From positions 1 to 64,000 of the forward strand of contig JALENY010000009.1 in assembly GCA_022767285.1 (NCBI GenBank): a stretch of DNA of 64,000 nucleotides. The letters run 5' to 3'. This DNA is from Lachnospiraceae bacterium. GTDB lineage: Bacteria; Bacillota; Clostridia; Lachnospirales; Lachnospiraceae. The position numbers and the translations under genes were made by a program. Positions 1 to 8,915 of the stretch are shown in pieces. The stretch's first letter is position 1. The number at the start of each line of letters is the position of its first letter. The notes under the pieces are model-generated. The model had not been told where the DNA came from, did no database searches, and saw only the letters and a program-made list of their open reading frames with translations.

Positions 1-58
1 CGGAAATTCTGCTTTTCTTTCTCCTCTTTGGCAGTTATAATGGTATGGAATGATGACA

Positions 59-235
59 GGGTCAAAAGGTCATGATTTTCATGCTTGCATGAAAAATCAT
101 GACTTTGGGATCCGCTAAACATGAGAAAGTAGCCATTTTTCAAAGAAAAATGAGCGGATTTCGAATGTTTTCGGATTTTGGGAGCGCAAAGCGCGGAAAA
201 ATCCAAAGGCATCTGGGGTCAAATGCTTTTGACCC
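59..235. repeat. MITE-like hairpin-rich intergenic element
   Basis: A noncoding stretch closed by a perfect 10-bp terminal inverted repeat: GGGTCAAAAG at 59-68 and CTTTTGACCC at 226-235. Inside lie consecutive hairpins: 69-84 with 87-103 (one bulged A); TCCGCT 111-116 with AGCGGA 153-158, enclosing CATTTTT 134-140 / AAAAATG 146-152; GGATTTT 173-179 with AAAATCC 198-204, enclosing GCGC 184-187/191-194. The right end can alternatively fold on itself (215-223 with 228-236, perfect 9 bp). No reading frame in it looks real. The architecture fits a small non-autonomous palindromic element or a structured leader of the ABC-F gene; which one is not decided here. Confidence 0.6.
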
Positions 236-271
236 CAACATGGAATCATATTTGGAGAGGAATAATACTGC

Positions 272-2182
272 ATGATACTGAATTGTTACAACATTTCAAA
301 AGCATTTGGTGCGAACGAAATATTGAAAAACGCATCTTTTCATATAGAAGAACGGGAAAAAGCCGCCCTGATCGGACCAAACGGTGCCGGGAAATCCACC
401 CTCCTGAAAATTATTATGGAGGAGCTGACCCCCGATGACGGGGAGGTTACCCTGGCAAAAGACCGAACCATCGGCTATCTGGCCCAGCATCAGGAGCTTG
501 AAGGAGACAGTTCTATTTTTGACGAACTGCTAAAAGCAAAATCCGGTATTCTGGAAATGGAACAGCGGATCCGGCATCTTGAGATTGATATGAAACACCT
601 CAAGGGAAATGAACTGGAATCTGCCATGGCTTCCTACAGCCGGCTGACCCACGAATTTGATCTGCAAAACGGCTACGCATACAAAAGTGAAGTAACTGGG
701 GTTCTGAAGGGCCTTGGGTTCGAGGAATCAGAATTTGATAAGGAAATACAGACTCTGTCCGGCGGACAGAAAACCCGTGTTGCTCTGGGAAAACTTCTGT
801 TGACAAATCCGGATATTATCCTGCTTGATGAGCCTACCAACCATCTTGATATGGATTCCATCGCATGGCTGGAAACCTATCTGATGAATTACCGGGGCGC
901 TGTTCTGATCGTCTCCCATGACCGGTATTTTCTGGATAAAGTGGTCACAAAGGTAATCGAAATCGACCAGGGGCATGTGCGGATGTTTGCCGGCAATTAT
1001 TCCGATTACAGTCAGAAAAAATCCGCACTTCGAGAAGCCGCATACCATGCTTATCTGAATCAGCAAAAAGAAATTCGCCATCAGGAGGAAGTGATTGCAA
1101 AACTGAAATCCTTCAACCGCGAGAAATCCATCAAGCGCGCGGAAAGCCGCGAAAAAATGCTGGATAAGATCGAGATACTGGAAAAGCCTGCTGAGCTGGA
1201 TACAAAAATGCACCTCCATCTGGAACCACGGGTGACCAGCGGCAACGATGTACTGACAGTAGAACATTTAAGCAAGTCTTTTCCTGAGCTTCCTCTTTTT
1301 AATGATCTGAATTTCGAAATTTACCGCGGAGAACGCGTGGCCATCATTGGAAATAACGGAACCGGAAAGACCACCATTTTAAAGATCCTGAATCAGGTTA
1401 TTCCCCCGGACAGCGGTTCTTTTACTCTGGGTTCCAAAGTACACATTGGATACTATGATCAGGAGCACCATGTACTCCACATGGACAAGACTGTCTTCGA
1501 GGAAATCTCGGACGCTTATCCCACCCTCACCAACACGGAAATCCGAAATGTACTGGCAGCTTTTCTCTTCACCGGCGACGATGTATTTGCACCTATTCAT
1601 ACTCTTAGCGGCGGCGAACGTGGACGTGTCTCTCTGGCCAAACTTATGCTGTCAGAGGCAAACTTTCTGATCCTGGATGAGCCCACTAACCACCTGGATA
1701 TTGACTCAAAAGAAATTCTGGAAAATGCACTTCGCAGCTATACAGGCACAGTTTTGTACGTTTCCCATGACCGTTATTTTATCAATCGCACCGCGACACG
1801 TATCATGGAGCTGACCAACCAGAAGCTGGTCAATTATATTGGAAACTATGATTATTATCTGGAAAAAAAAGAAGAACTGACCGCTATCTATGCACCCGGC
1901 GCGGAAAATGCAGATCTCCGGGAAACGATTTCCGACAGCAAACTGTCCTGGCAGCAGCAAAAACAGGAGCAGGCCCGTGAGAGAAAACGGCAGAACGATC
2001 TGGCGAAAACGGAAAACGCTATCTCGGACCTTGAAGAACGGGATCGGGAAATTGACGATCTGATGTGCCGCCCGGATGTCGGTACAGATCCTGTAAAATG
2101 TACGGAACTGTCGAAAGAAAAAGCAGAAATAGCAGAAAAGCTGGAAGAACTGTATGCACTGTGGGAGAAACTGGCGGAATAA
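272..2182 (+). CDS. ABC-F family ATP-binding protein (two ABC domains)
   Basis: A soluble protein of 636 aa with two ABC ATPase domains and no membrane segments, the ABC-F layout. Members act on the ribosome as translation factors or in antibiotic resistance; this one looks like the YdiF-type housekeeping branch, though the subtype is inferred. The first Walker A is at residues 35-43 (GPNGAGKST) with signature LSGGQ near 166; the second Walker A (GNNGTGKTT) is near 363 with LSGGE near 448. Both Walker B motifs end in DEPTNHLD. A charged linker rich in Lys and Glu separates the domains, and the C-terminus is a predicted coiled coil. The ATG follows GGAGAGG at 254-260. It is monocistronic and ends at a strong hairpin. 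Confidence 0.93.
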   Translation: MILNCYNISKAFGANEILKNASFHIEEREKAALIGPNGAGKSTLLKIIMEELTPDDGEVTLAKDRTIGYLAQHQELEGDSSIFDELLKAKSGILEMEQRIRHLEIDMKHLKGNELESAMASYSRLTHEFDLQNGYAYKSEVTGVLKGLGFEESEFDKEIQTLSGGQKTRVALGKLLLTNPDIILLDEPTNHLDMDSIAWLETYLMNYRGAVLIVSHDRYFLDKVVTKVIEIDQGHVRMFAGNYSDYSQKKSALREAAYHAYLNQQKEIRHQEEVIAKLKSFNREKSIKRAESREKMLDKIEILEKPAELDTKMHLHLEPRVTSGNDVLTVEHLSKSFPELPLFNDLNFEIYRGERVAIIGNNGTGKTTILKILNQVIPPDSGSFTLGSKVHIGYYDQEHHVLHMDKTVFEEISDAYPTLTNTEIRNVLAAFLFTGDDVFAPIHTLSGGERGRVSLAKLMLSEANFLILDEPTNHLDIDSKEILENALRSYTGTVLYVSHDRYFINRTATRIMELTNQKLVNYIGNYDYYLEKKEELTAIYAPGAENADLRETISDSKLSWQQQKQEQARERKRQNDLAKTENAISDLEERDREIDDLMCRPDVGTDPVKCTELSKEKAEIAEKLEELYALWEKLAE

Positions 2183-2202
2183 GAAGCCATATGAAAAAAT
2201 CG

Positions 2203-2245
2203 GCTCCCGGATACCTGCATTTGATGATCTGCAGGATCCGGGAGC
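2203..2245. terminator. Bidirectional intrinsic terminator
   Basis: GCTCCCGGAT (2203-2212) plus CCTGCA (2214-2219) pair with TGCAGG (2230-2235) plus ATCCGGGAGC (2236-2245) around a 10-nt loop. T-rich tracts follow on both strands, so it can end both the ABC-F gene and the convergent icd gene. Confidence 0.88.
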
Positions 2246-2257
2246 TTACTTTTCGAT

Positions 2258-3460
2258 TTATTTCTCCAGTTCCGCGCGAATTGCTTTAATAAAATCAGCG
2301 CTGTTCAATACGGTCACGTTCTCTAAAGTCGTAATAAGGGCAAGATCTTTCGTCATTTTTCCGCTCTCGATGGTATCGATGGTGGCCTTTTCCAGTTTGT
2401 CAGCAAAAGCCATCAGTTCCTGATTTCCATCCAGTTCACCGCGTTTGCGAAGAGCACCGCTCCATGCAAAAATCGTTGCAACGGAGTTTGTGGATGTCTC
2501 TTCCCCCTTCAGATGTTTGTAGTAATGACGCTGTACTGTTCCGTGGGCAGCCTCATATTCATAGTATCCCTGCGGTGAAACCAGTACGGAAGTCATCATG
2601 GCAAGTGAGCCGAAAGCAGAAGAAACCATATCAGAGAACACATCCCCGTCATAATTCTTGCATGCCCAGATGAAGCCGCCTTCCGCTTTCATGACACGTG
2701 CAACTGCATCGTCAATCAGCGTATAGAAATAGGTAATTCCAGCCGTCTCAAATTTCTCCTTATACTCCTCTTCATAAATACTCTGGAAGATATCTTTGAA
2801 AGTATGGTCATATTTCTTGGAAATCGTATCTTTTGTTGCAAACCACAGATCCTGTTTCAGATCCAATGCGTAATTGAAGCAGCTACGTGCAAAACTTTCA
2901 ATCGAGCCATCCAGATTGTGTATTCCCTGTGCAATACCGGGGCCTTTAAAATCCATAACCTTTTCTCTGGTCTCGGATCCGTCTGCTGCGGTATAAACCA
3001 GCTCCACCGTGCCTGGTCCCGGAATCACCAACTCGGTGTTTTTGTAGACGTCACCATAGGCATGTCTGGCGATCGTGATGGGCTTTTTCCAGTTTTTCAC
3101 GCAGGGCTCAATACCTTTCACAATAATCGGGGTACGGAATACCGTGCCATCCAGCATGGCGCGGATGGTACCGTTTGGGCTCTTCCACATCTCCTTCAGA
3201 TCGTACTCATCCATGCGGGCTGCATTTGGAGTAATCGTTGCACATTTGACTGCAACACCGTATTTCTTTGTTGCATTGGCAGAATCCACTGTCACCTGGT
3301 CATCGGTTTCATTTCGATGCTCCAGTCCAAGATCATAATATTCCGTATTCAATTCCACGAACGGCTCCAGAAGCTCTTCTTTGATCATTTTCCAGAGAAT
3401 TCTGGTCATCTCGTCTCCGTCCATCTCTACGATTGGTGTAGCCATCTTAATTTTACTCAT
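2258..3460 (-). CDS. icd: NADP-dependent isocitrate dehydrogenase
   Basis: Oxidative decarboxylation of isocitrate to 2-oxoglutarate, supplying the carbon skeleton for glutamate. The 400-aa length and N-terminal sequence ([15 protein letters not shown]) match the homodimeric type shared with eukaryotic cytosolic enzymes. Substrate residues can be seen in [12 protein letters not shown] and the SPNGTIR phosphate-binding loop near residue 94. It is the last gene of a minus-strand cluster with a GntR regulator and Re-citrate synthase, so the three encode synthesis of 2-oxoglutarate; the intervening aconitase is not in the cluster. The ATG at 3460 has only a poor ribosome-binding site, while a 13-codon reading frame upstream overlaps it (see separate entry), which suggests translational coupling. 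Confidence 0.95.
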   Translation of the reverse strand: MSKIKMATPIVEMDGDEMTRILWKMIKEELLEPFVELNTEYYDLGLEHRNETDDQVTVDSANATKKYGVAVKCATITPNAARMDEYDLKEMWKSPNGTIRAMLDGTVFRTPIIVKGIEPCVKNWKKPITIARHAYGDVYKNTELVIPGPGTVELVYTAADGSETREKVMDFKGPGIAQGIHNLDGSIESFARSCFNYALDLKQDLWFATKDTISKKYDHTFKDIFQSIYEEEYKEKFETAGITYFYTLIDDAVARVMKAEGGFIWACKNYDGDVFSDMVSSAFGSLAMMTSVLVSPQGYYEYEAAHGTVQRHYYKHLKGEETSTNSVATIFAWSGALRKRGELDGNQELMAFADKLEKATIDTIESGKMTKDLALITTLENVTVLNSADFIKAIRAELEK

Positions 3461-3494
3461 TTTTTCTTTGTATGACAGGGTAAATTCCCCGCAT
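3453..3494 (-). CDS. Possible 13-codon leader peptide coupled to icd
   Basis: ATG at 3494, 3 nt after AAAGGAG (3498-3504), encodes 13 residues ([13 protein letters not shown]). Its stop codon overlaps the icd start as ATGAGTAA. icd itself has only an A-rich stretch in place of a Shine-Dalgarno sequence. The layout suggests termination-reinitiation, but the spacing from SD to ATG is short and no homologue is known to me. Confidence 0.4.
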   Translation of the reverse strand: MRGIYPVIQRKNE

Positions 3495-3581
3495 AAGCTC
3501 CTTTCTCTTTGTTGCTTTATTCATCGGTTACTGTCTCTGCAGCTTAAAACGTTTTCTTTCCTGCATATATATAATTTCCGG

Positions 3582-4253
3582 TCAACGATTCTGTGGCTTT
3601 AACATACTCTCAATATCATAGTGACCGATATTTTCCATTGTATTCAGTATGTGCTGCGTTGCCAGCTTTTCTGCCAGATCTTTGTCATGGATCCGCAGAG
3701 CTTCCAGAATCCTCTGATGTTCTTCATTTGTTTTTCTGGATCGTATCCGGTCTGCAATAGACAGCTTGCGCACCATCTGTACGTACTGGTGAAAATCCGA
3801 CAGCTCATGGGCGAGAATACGGCTGTGCGAAGCAGTATATAGCAGTTCATGGAACCGTCCATCCAGTTCAAAAACCTGTTCATAGTGTTCTTTCTGCGTA
3901 TGATACTGAGAAAGATACATCGTTTCTTCCATAGCTTCCAGTTGTTCATCGGTAATGTATTCAGCTGCCCATCTGGCACACAACCCTTCCAATCTGGAAC
4001 GGATCATGTAAATGTCATTTACATCTTTTGCCGATATCCCGGTCACAAAAGCTCCCTTATTGGGAATCAGTTCTACCAGCCCTTCCAGGGCCAACTGCCG
4101 CAGCGCCTCCCGAACAGGCGTACGGGAAACCCCAAGCTCAGCCCCTAAAGCTGCCTCTGTCAGTTCGTCTCCGCTTCGATACCGGCCGCACAAAATATCC
4201 TGACGAATACGCATAAACACCTGAGCGCGCAGGGAACTGTTCTGATTCGTCAT
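3582..4253 (-). CDS. GntR family regulator, FadR/FCD subfamily
   Basis: A DNA-binding regulator of 223 aa. The N-terminal winged helix (about residues 9-75) carries the GntR signature ending SRTPVREALRQLALEGLVEL. The C-terminal all-helical FCD domain (about 80-210) has the Asp/His metal-site pattern: D in FELDGRFHELLY, H in NEEHQRILEAL and H in ATQHI. FCD domains usually bind organic acids, so a citrate-pathway or related acid ligand would fit. The start is 13 nt after the Re-citrate synthase stop and icd follows, so the gene is probably in their operon. Two TTGTATACAA palindromes over the operon promoter are its likely autoregulatory sites. Confidence 0.9.
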   Translation of the reverse strand: MTNQNSSLRAQVFMRIRQDILCGRYRSGDELTEAALGAELGVSRTPVREALRQLALEGLVELIPNKGAFVTGISAKDVNDIYMIRSRLEGLCARWAAEYITDEQLEAMEETMYLSQYHTQKEHYEQVFELDGRFHELLYTASHSRILAHELSDFHQYVQMVRKLSIADRIRSRKTNEEHQRILEALRIHDKDLAEKLATQHILNTMENIGHYDIESMLKPQNR

Positions 4254-4266
4254 TGTTTTCTCCTCC

Positions 4267-5658
4267 TTATGCCAGCGAAATATCTAATCTTCTGCAGGCA
4301 TCATCTATCACTCGAACTAATTCATCGTCCGTCAATACGGTAACACGTCCGTCTTCATATTCCTTATCGACCCATGCCTTTACCATAACAACCAGATCAC
4401 AGTTCTTGTCAATTTGCTTTTCATTCTTCAGATGGTAATGGTTGTTGATCCAATGAGCAATACCGGCAAGACCGGATGTATTCGAAACAGCTACCTGCAC
4501 CGGGCGGTTCAAAAACTTATCTGTGTCAAAAATATTGTAAATCTCTTCATTTTTTAAGAGTCCGTCTGCATGAATGCCGGCTCTTGTTATGTTAAAGTTA
4601 CTTCCGACAAAAGGAGTTCTTGGCGGAATCTCATATCCGATTTCTTTTTCATAATACTCGGCAAGTTCCGTGATCACGGTAGTATCCATACCATCCAGTG
4701 TTCCGCGAAGCTGAGCATATTCGAATATCATAGCCTCCAGAGGGGTGTTTCCGGTACGCTCACCAATACCGAACAGGGAGCAGTTTACACCGCAGGCACC
4801 ATATAACCATGCAGTGGTCGAATTGGAAACGGCTTTATAAAAATCATTGTGACCGTGCCACTCAATGAGTTCTGAGGGAAATCCCGCATGGGTCATAATA
4901 CCATAAATAATACCCTGTACGGAACGTGGAATCACAGCACCGGGATAATTCACACCATATCCCATGGTATCACAGCAGCGCACTTTTATCGGTATCTTAT
5001 ATTCATCCATCAGTTTTGTCAGCTCAAGGCAGAACGGAATAACATATCCGTATATATCCGCACGGGTTATATCCTCCAGATGGCATCTCGGGCTGACACC
5101 TGTTTCCAGACATTCACGAATAACACTGAGATAATGCTCCATGGCCTGCCTTCTGGTCATTTTCATTTTATAGAAAATATGATAATCCGAACAGCTTACC
5201 AGAATTCCGGTCTCTTTTAAGCCAATTTCACGAACCAGTTCAAAGTCCTTTTTGCTGGCACGAATCCAGCTGGTCACTTCCGGAAACTTGTATCCGCGTT
5301 CCATACATTTGTAAACCGCATCCCGGTCTTTTTTACTGTATAAAAAGAACTCACACTGACGGATTTTTCCGTTTGGTCCTCCCAGTCTGTGCAGGTAGTC
5401 ATAGATTGTCACGATCTGTTCTGTTGAATAAGGTGCACGGGATTGCTGTCCATCCCGGAAAGTTGTGTCCGTGATCCAGATTTCTTCCGGCATATGATGG
5501 GGTACAATTCGATCATTGAATGGTATTTTCGGCACTTCATCATAAGGAAAAAGATTTCGAAATACATTTGGGGTTTTCACATCAACCAGAGGATACATAT
5601 GCTCTTCCAGTTGCAGCAGATTCGTTTGATCATTCATTTTTACAGCTCTATTTTCCAT
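4267..5658 (-). CDS. Re-type citrate synthase (homocitrate/isopropylmalate synthase family)
   Basis: A DRE-TIM metallolyase fold protein, here taken as the anaerobe-type Re-citrate synthase that condenses oxaloacetate and acetyl-CoA. The motif DTTFRDGQQSRAPYS carries the catalytic Arg and metal Asp, and the metal-binding HGHND motif lies in the middle. It resembles the Clostridium kluyveri type enzyme more than LeuA, and icd is in the same cluster while a genuine LeuA is present elsewhere (31208-32878). I choose the start at 5658, 463 aa, because TCCTCCT on the complementary strand (5664-5670) gives a good ribosome-binding site; a longer frame would begin upstream inside the operator. A homocitrate-type activity is the main alternative. 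Confidence 0.85.
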   Translation of the reverse strand: MENRAVKMNDQTNLLQLEEHMYPLVDVKTPNVFRNLFPYDEVPKIPFNDRIVPHHMPEEIWITDTTFRDGQQSRAPYSTEQIVTIYDYLHRLGGPNGKIRQCEFFLYSKKDRDAVYKCMERGYKFPEVTSWIRASKKDFELVREIGLKETGILVSCSDYHIFYKMKMTRRQAMEHYLSVIRECLETGVSPRCHLEDITRADIYGYVIPFCLELTKLMDEYKIPIKVRCCDTMGYGVNYPGAVIPRSVQGIIYGIMTHAGFPSELIEWHGHNDFYKAVSNSTTAWLYGACGVNCSLFGIGERTGNTPLEAMIFEYAQLRGTLDGMDTTVITELAEYYEKEIGYEIPPRTPFVGSNFNITRAGIHADGLLKNEEIYNIFDTDKFLNRPVQVAVSNTSGLAGIAHWINNHYHLKNEKQIDKNCDLVVMVKAWVDKEYEDGRVTVLTDDELVRVIDDACRRLDISLA

Positions 5659-5685
5659 AATAATCCTCCTCATTTTACATTGCGC

Positions 5686-5742
5686 AATTGTATACAACCA
5701 TGTAATTTGTTCCATTGTATACAATCACGCAATGCTTGTCAA
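5686..5742 (-). promoter_or_regulatory. Promoter and double GntR-type operator of the citrate synthase operon
   Basis: On the minus strand TTGACA (5737-5742) and TACAAT (5714-5719) are separated by exactly 17 nt. The 10-bp palindrome TTGTATACAA occurs twice, at 5688-5697 and 5715-5724, centres 27 bp apart. The upstream copy covers the -10 box and the other lies in the start region. The outer bases (GCAATTG... and ...CACGCAA) extend the symmetry. The palindrome has the form seen at FCD-GntR operators, so the adjacent regulator at 3582-4253 is the obvious ligand (inference). Confidence 0.8.
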
Positions 5743-5758
5743 GGGTTAGTTTGTATTT

Positions 5759-6610
5759 TTACCAATCATCATGCAGAAGCTTTTCGATATTCAATTTTCC
5801 ACACCCCTGCATATTGCGGTTTAGCTGCAGATTATCAGATGACTGGCAGAGTCGGTATTTGATTTCATCGTTCGTCAGTTCCGGATTTTTTTCCAGAAGA
5901 AGGGCAATTGCACCGGTCACTCTGGGAGTTGACATAGATGTTCCGCTCTTTTCCATATAATTGTTGCGGCCATGGCAGGACATAATGCGACTGCCGGGAG
6001 CTACAACATCCGGCTTGAACAGACAATTTCCGACCGGGCCACGGCCGGAAGCACCTTTTTTCTCATAGAACATATCGGAGGAGCCCACAGTGATCACTTT
6101 ACAGCTGCTTCCCGGAGCCGTAATCGTTCCAAAACCCGGGCCTCCATTTCCGGCAGCAGCCACCACCACGACTCCCTTCTCCCAGAGCTCATCCGCACAT
6201 TCATTAATCTGTCTGCGGTTCATCTCCTCACCATTCATTCCTCCAACGGAGATATTTACGAGCCGAATACCCAACTTTTGATGATAGTTCATCAGCCATT
6301 CAAGCGCTTCTACCAGATTCTCACTATTCCCGGTTCCCCTCTGATCGAGTATTTTCAGCGCAACCAGCCTGCAGTCCGGTGCAACTCCACGGTATCTTCC
6401 GCCGGAGGCAGCACCGCTCCCACAGATAATGCCTGCCACATGAGTTCCGTGACCATTGTCATCATAGGGTTGCGTTCTGTTGTTCACAAAATCTTTAAAG
6501 TAAATTATTCTATGATCAAAATCCACATGGGGACTGATTCCGGTATCCAATACTGCTGCGGTTACGCCTTTTCCTGAAAAAATCATCCTATACTCCACAG
6601 GTGTTTTCAC
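5759..6610 (-). CDS. Subtilisin-like serine protease (S8 family, cytoplasmic AprX-like)
   Basis: A compact 283-aa subtilase with the full triad: Asp22 (AVLDTGI), His54 (NGHGTHVAG) and Ser225 (SGTSMSTP), plus the oxyanion Asn155 (AAAGNGG). There is no signal peptide or long propeptide, so it should act inside the cell or be self-sufficient. The reading frame can only start at GTG 6610, since an in-frame TAA lies at 6632-6634; the ribosome-binding site there is weak. It is divergent from a second, Csp-like subtilase, and the two share the 6611-6775 intergenic region. Substrate is unknown. Confidence 0.9.
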   Translation of the reverse strand: MKTPVEYRMIFSGKGVTAAVLDTGISPHVDFDHRIIYFKDFVNNRTQPYDDNGHGTHVAGIICGSGAASGGRYRGVAPDCRLVALKILDQRGTGNSENLVEALEWLMNYHQKLGIRLVNISVGGMNGEEMNRRQINECADELWEKGVVVVAAAGNGGPGFGTITAPGSSCKVITVGSSDMFYEKKGASGRGPVGNCLFKPDVVAPGSRIMSCHGRNNYMEKSGTSMSTPRVTGAIALLLEKNPELTNDEIKYRLCQSSDNLQLNRNMQGCGKLNIEKLLHDDW

Positions 6611-6775
6611 TACTATAATATTCTGCTTTTTTTACAAAGACATGAATTCTGCTTATTTCATGTGATTCTCTTTGGGTGTTCTCCTGTATGAAAGCATGAT
6701 CCAGACAGCAGCAGATAGTTCTAAAGCCCTGCCTTCAGCCATACTATTCTTTTAACAGGTTTATACAGGTGACTC

Positions 6776-8470
6776 ATGGCAGATCTGACCGAACAGATTT
6801 TATCTGATGACTATTTTGATTTTATTCTTCCTTATAATCGACCAAGTGTACTCGAGGAATATCGGCAATTTGGTGCACAGTATCTTGATCCCCATTATAT
6901 GCTGGTGCATTCCGAGTCCAGATATCAGCCATTTATTCTCCCTGACAGCGGCCAGACATTTAATTACTATCCTTTTGTGCCGAAACTCTTCACCACATTA
7001 AGCACGGTCAGTCTGGAAAATTCAGGTATCATTCAAGTTCAGACACAGCCTTACCTGAATCTTAGCGGCCAGGGTGTTCTCATCGGATTTTTGGATACCG
7101 GTATTGACTATACCCATCCGGCCTTCCTTGATTCTTCCAAAAGGACCCGGATCACCGGAATCTGGGATCAGACAATACAGGATGGTGCACGGGAAAACCC
7201 CTTTCGCTACGGAACACTCTACAGTCTGGAACAGATTGACGAAGCGCTTCAGTCAGAAAATCCGAAATCAATCGTCCCCTCCACAGACACAAACGGTCAT
7301 GGTACGGCACTGGCCGGTATAGCCGCCGGTTCCCCAAATGCAGAAGCAGAATTTACCGGTGCAGCATATGAAGCACAAATTTGTGTGGTAAAGCTGAAAC
7401 CAGCCAAGGAATATCTGAAAGAATACTATTTTGCTGCGCCGGATGCAGTGGTCTTTCAGGAAAATGACATCATGATGGGCATCAATTACCTGATGCTGGA
7501 AGCAGACAGACTGGAACTACCCCTTGTTATCTGTATCGGTCTCGGAACCAATCAGGGTGACCACGCCGGAAACAGTGCTCTCTCCCGTATGATTTCCAGC
7601 ATTTCCTACACCAGTTATACCATCTTTTCCGTGGGTTGCGGGAATGAGGGCGGACGGGGCCATCATTACTACAGCACTCTTGACAACAGCAGTGAGCCAG
7701 TGGAGATTCTGGTTCCTGAAGACACCGACGGATTTGTAACAGAATTGTGGGGATCCACTTCCGCCCTGTTCTCCGTTAGCCTTCAGAGTCCTTTGGGAAC
7801 GCAGATCGCACCGATCACAGCCCGTCCCGGTAAGACAGAATACATTTCCCTTGTACTGGAGCAAACAGAAATCACGATCTCCTTTTCTGTTGTGTCTGAG
7901 AGCAGCGGCGATCCGCTGACCGTATTTCGTTTCCGGAATCCCACACCCGGGGACTGGATCATTCGCCTGAACAATCTAAATGAGATGCCCGTATCGTTTC
8001 ACATGTGGCTTCCCATTACCGGCGTTTTAAAGCAGGATATCCGCTTTTTAAATCCAAATCCAAACACAACCCTGACCGTGCCGTCTGATACCGAAGCTGC
8101 CATCTCTGCCACCACATACAATGCCGAAAATCAAAGTCTCTATATTCATTCCGGCAGAGGGTATACAAGGACCGGTGCCATTAAACCGAATCTGGCCTCA
8201 CCCGGTGTCAGCATTACTGCACCAAATCTGCAGCAGGGGTATCGTAATGTCACCGGTTCCAGCGCAGCGGCCGCGATCCTTTCCGGAAGTATCGCACTCA
8301 TACAGCAATGGAGCATGCAGCTTCCGACATCATACCCTCTGAATAATCTGAATATGAATTCTTATCTTGTACGCGGAGCGATCCGGGATCCCGGGATGGA
8401 CTATCCCAACCGAGAATGGGGATATGGAAAACTGAATGTCTATAACATTTTCAATTCCCTGATCCGTTAG
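6776..8470 (+). CDS. Csp-like subtilase with inserted beta-rich domain
   Basis: A 564-aa S8-family protein with the organisation of clostridial Csp germination proteases: an N-terminal segment, the split catalytic domain and a long beta-rich insertion (about 300-450, jelly-roll-like). Triad: Asp107 (GFLDTGIDY), His175 (NGHGTALAG) and Ser496 (TGSSAAAA); the oxyanion Asn290 is in GCGNEGG. The usual GTSMAxP around the serine is replaced by GSSAAAA, as in the Csp group. No signal peptide. Csp enzymes cleave pro-SleC in some clostridia; here no SleC is nearby and the genes downstream are two small proteins, so the target is open. The ATG follows AGGTGA. Confidence 0.85.
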   Translation: MADLTEQILSDDYFDFILPYNRPSVLEEYRQFGAQYLDPHYMLVHSESRYQPFILPDSGQTFNYYPFVPKLFTTLSTVSLENSGIIQVQTQPYLNLSGQGVLIGFLDTGIDYTHPAFLDSSKRTRITGIWDQTIQDGARENPFRYGTLYSLEQIDEALQSENPKSIVPSTDTNGHGTALAGIAAGSPNAEAEFTGAAYEAQICVVKLKPAKEYLKEYYFAAPDAVVFQENDIMMGINYLMLEADRLELPLVICIGLGTNQGDHAGNSALSRMISSISYTSYTIFSVGCGNEGGRGHHYYSTLDNSSEPVEILVPEDTDGFVTELWGSTSALFSVSLQSPLGTQIAPITARPGKTEYISLVLEQTEITISFSVVSESSGDPLTVFRFRNPTPGDWIIRLNNLNEMPVSFHMWLPITGVLKQDIRFLNPNPNTTLTVPSDTEAAISATTYNAENQSLYIHSGRGYTRTGAIKPNLASPGVSITAPNLQQGYRNVTGSSAAAAILSGSIALIQQWSMQLPTSYPLNNLNMNSYLVRGAIRDPGMDYPNREWGYGKLNVYNIFNSLIR

Positions 8471-8531
8471 TAGCAGAATCGAAACCTCTGACATATGATG
8501 AAGTGTGAAGTAAAATATTGGGAGGTTTCTT

Positions 8532-8792
8532 ATGAGTGATATTACTGCTACCAACTGTGGCTGTGATTGCGACAACAGATGTGACTGCGAAGGACGTTCC
8601 TGTGGATTTTTCAGAAGAAATGATGACTGCTGTTCTTTAATCTGGCTGATCATCCTGCTTTCCTTCTGCGGATGCGGAAACGGCTTCTTCCGTTCCGGCA
8701 ATGACTGTGATAATAACAACAGTTGTATCTGGATCATTCTTATCCTGTTCTTCTGCGGCGGCTTTGGCAATGGATTTGGCTGTGGCTGCTAA
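8532..8792 (+). CDS. Small Cys/Gly-rich protein (high-cysteine chorion-class-like)
   Basis: An 86-residue protein with more than a dozen cysteines, in an N-terminal Cys/Asp cluster (NCGCDCDNRCDCEG) and two hydrophobic stretches (about 36-48 and 64-76), each followed by a Gly/Cys/Phe tail (CGCGNGFF, CGGFGNGFGCGC). The internal duplication is visible. It resembles small proteins labelled high-cysteine chorion-class in clostridial genomes; function is not known to me. Such composition would suit a disulfide-crosslinked coat-like layer or metal binding (inference). GGAGG at 8521-8525 precedes the ATG, and a perfect hairpin follows. Confidence 0.8.
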   Translation: MSDITATNCGCDCDNRCDCEGRSCGFFRRNDDCCSLIWLIILLSFCGCGNGFFRSGNDCDNNNSCIWIILILFFCGGFGNGFGCGC

Positions 8793-8806
8793 CAGATCGT
8801 TATTAA

Positions 8807-8829
8807 GGGGCAGACATTTTGTCTGCCCC
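8807..8829 (+). terminator. Intrinsic terminator after the Cys-rich gene
   Basis: GGGGCAGACA (8807-8816) and TGTCTGCCCC (8820-8829) form a perfect 10-bp stem with a 3-nt loop. The downstream T-tract is short, so termination may be partial. Confidence 0.75.
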
Positions 8830-8915
8830 ATTTACAAACCTCATCGGGTATACCTTATGTCAATACATGACCGGATCAAAGCAATGCCTTCCAAAACTAT
8901 AGTAAGGAGATTATT

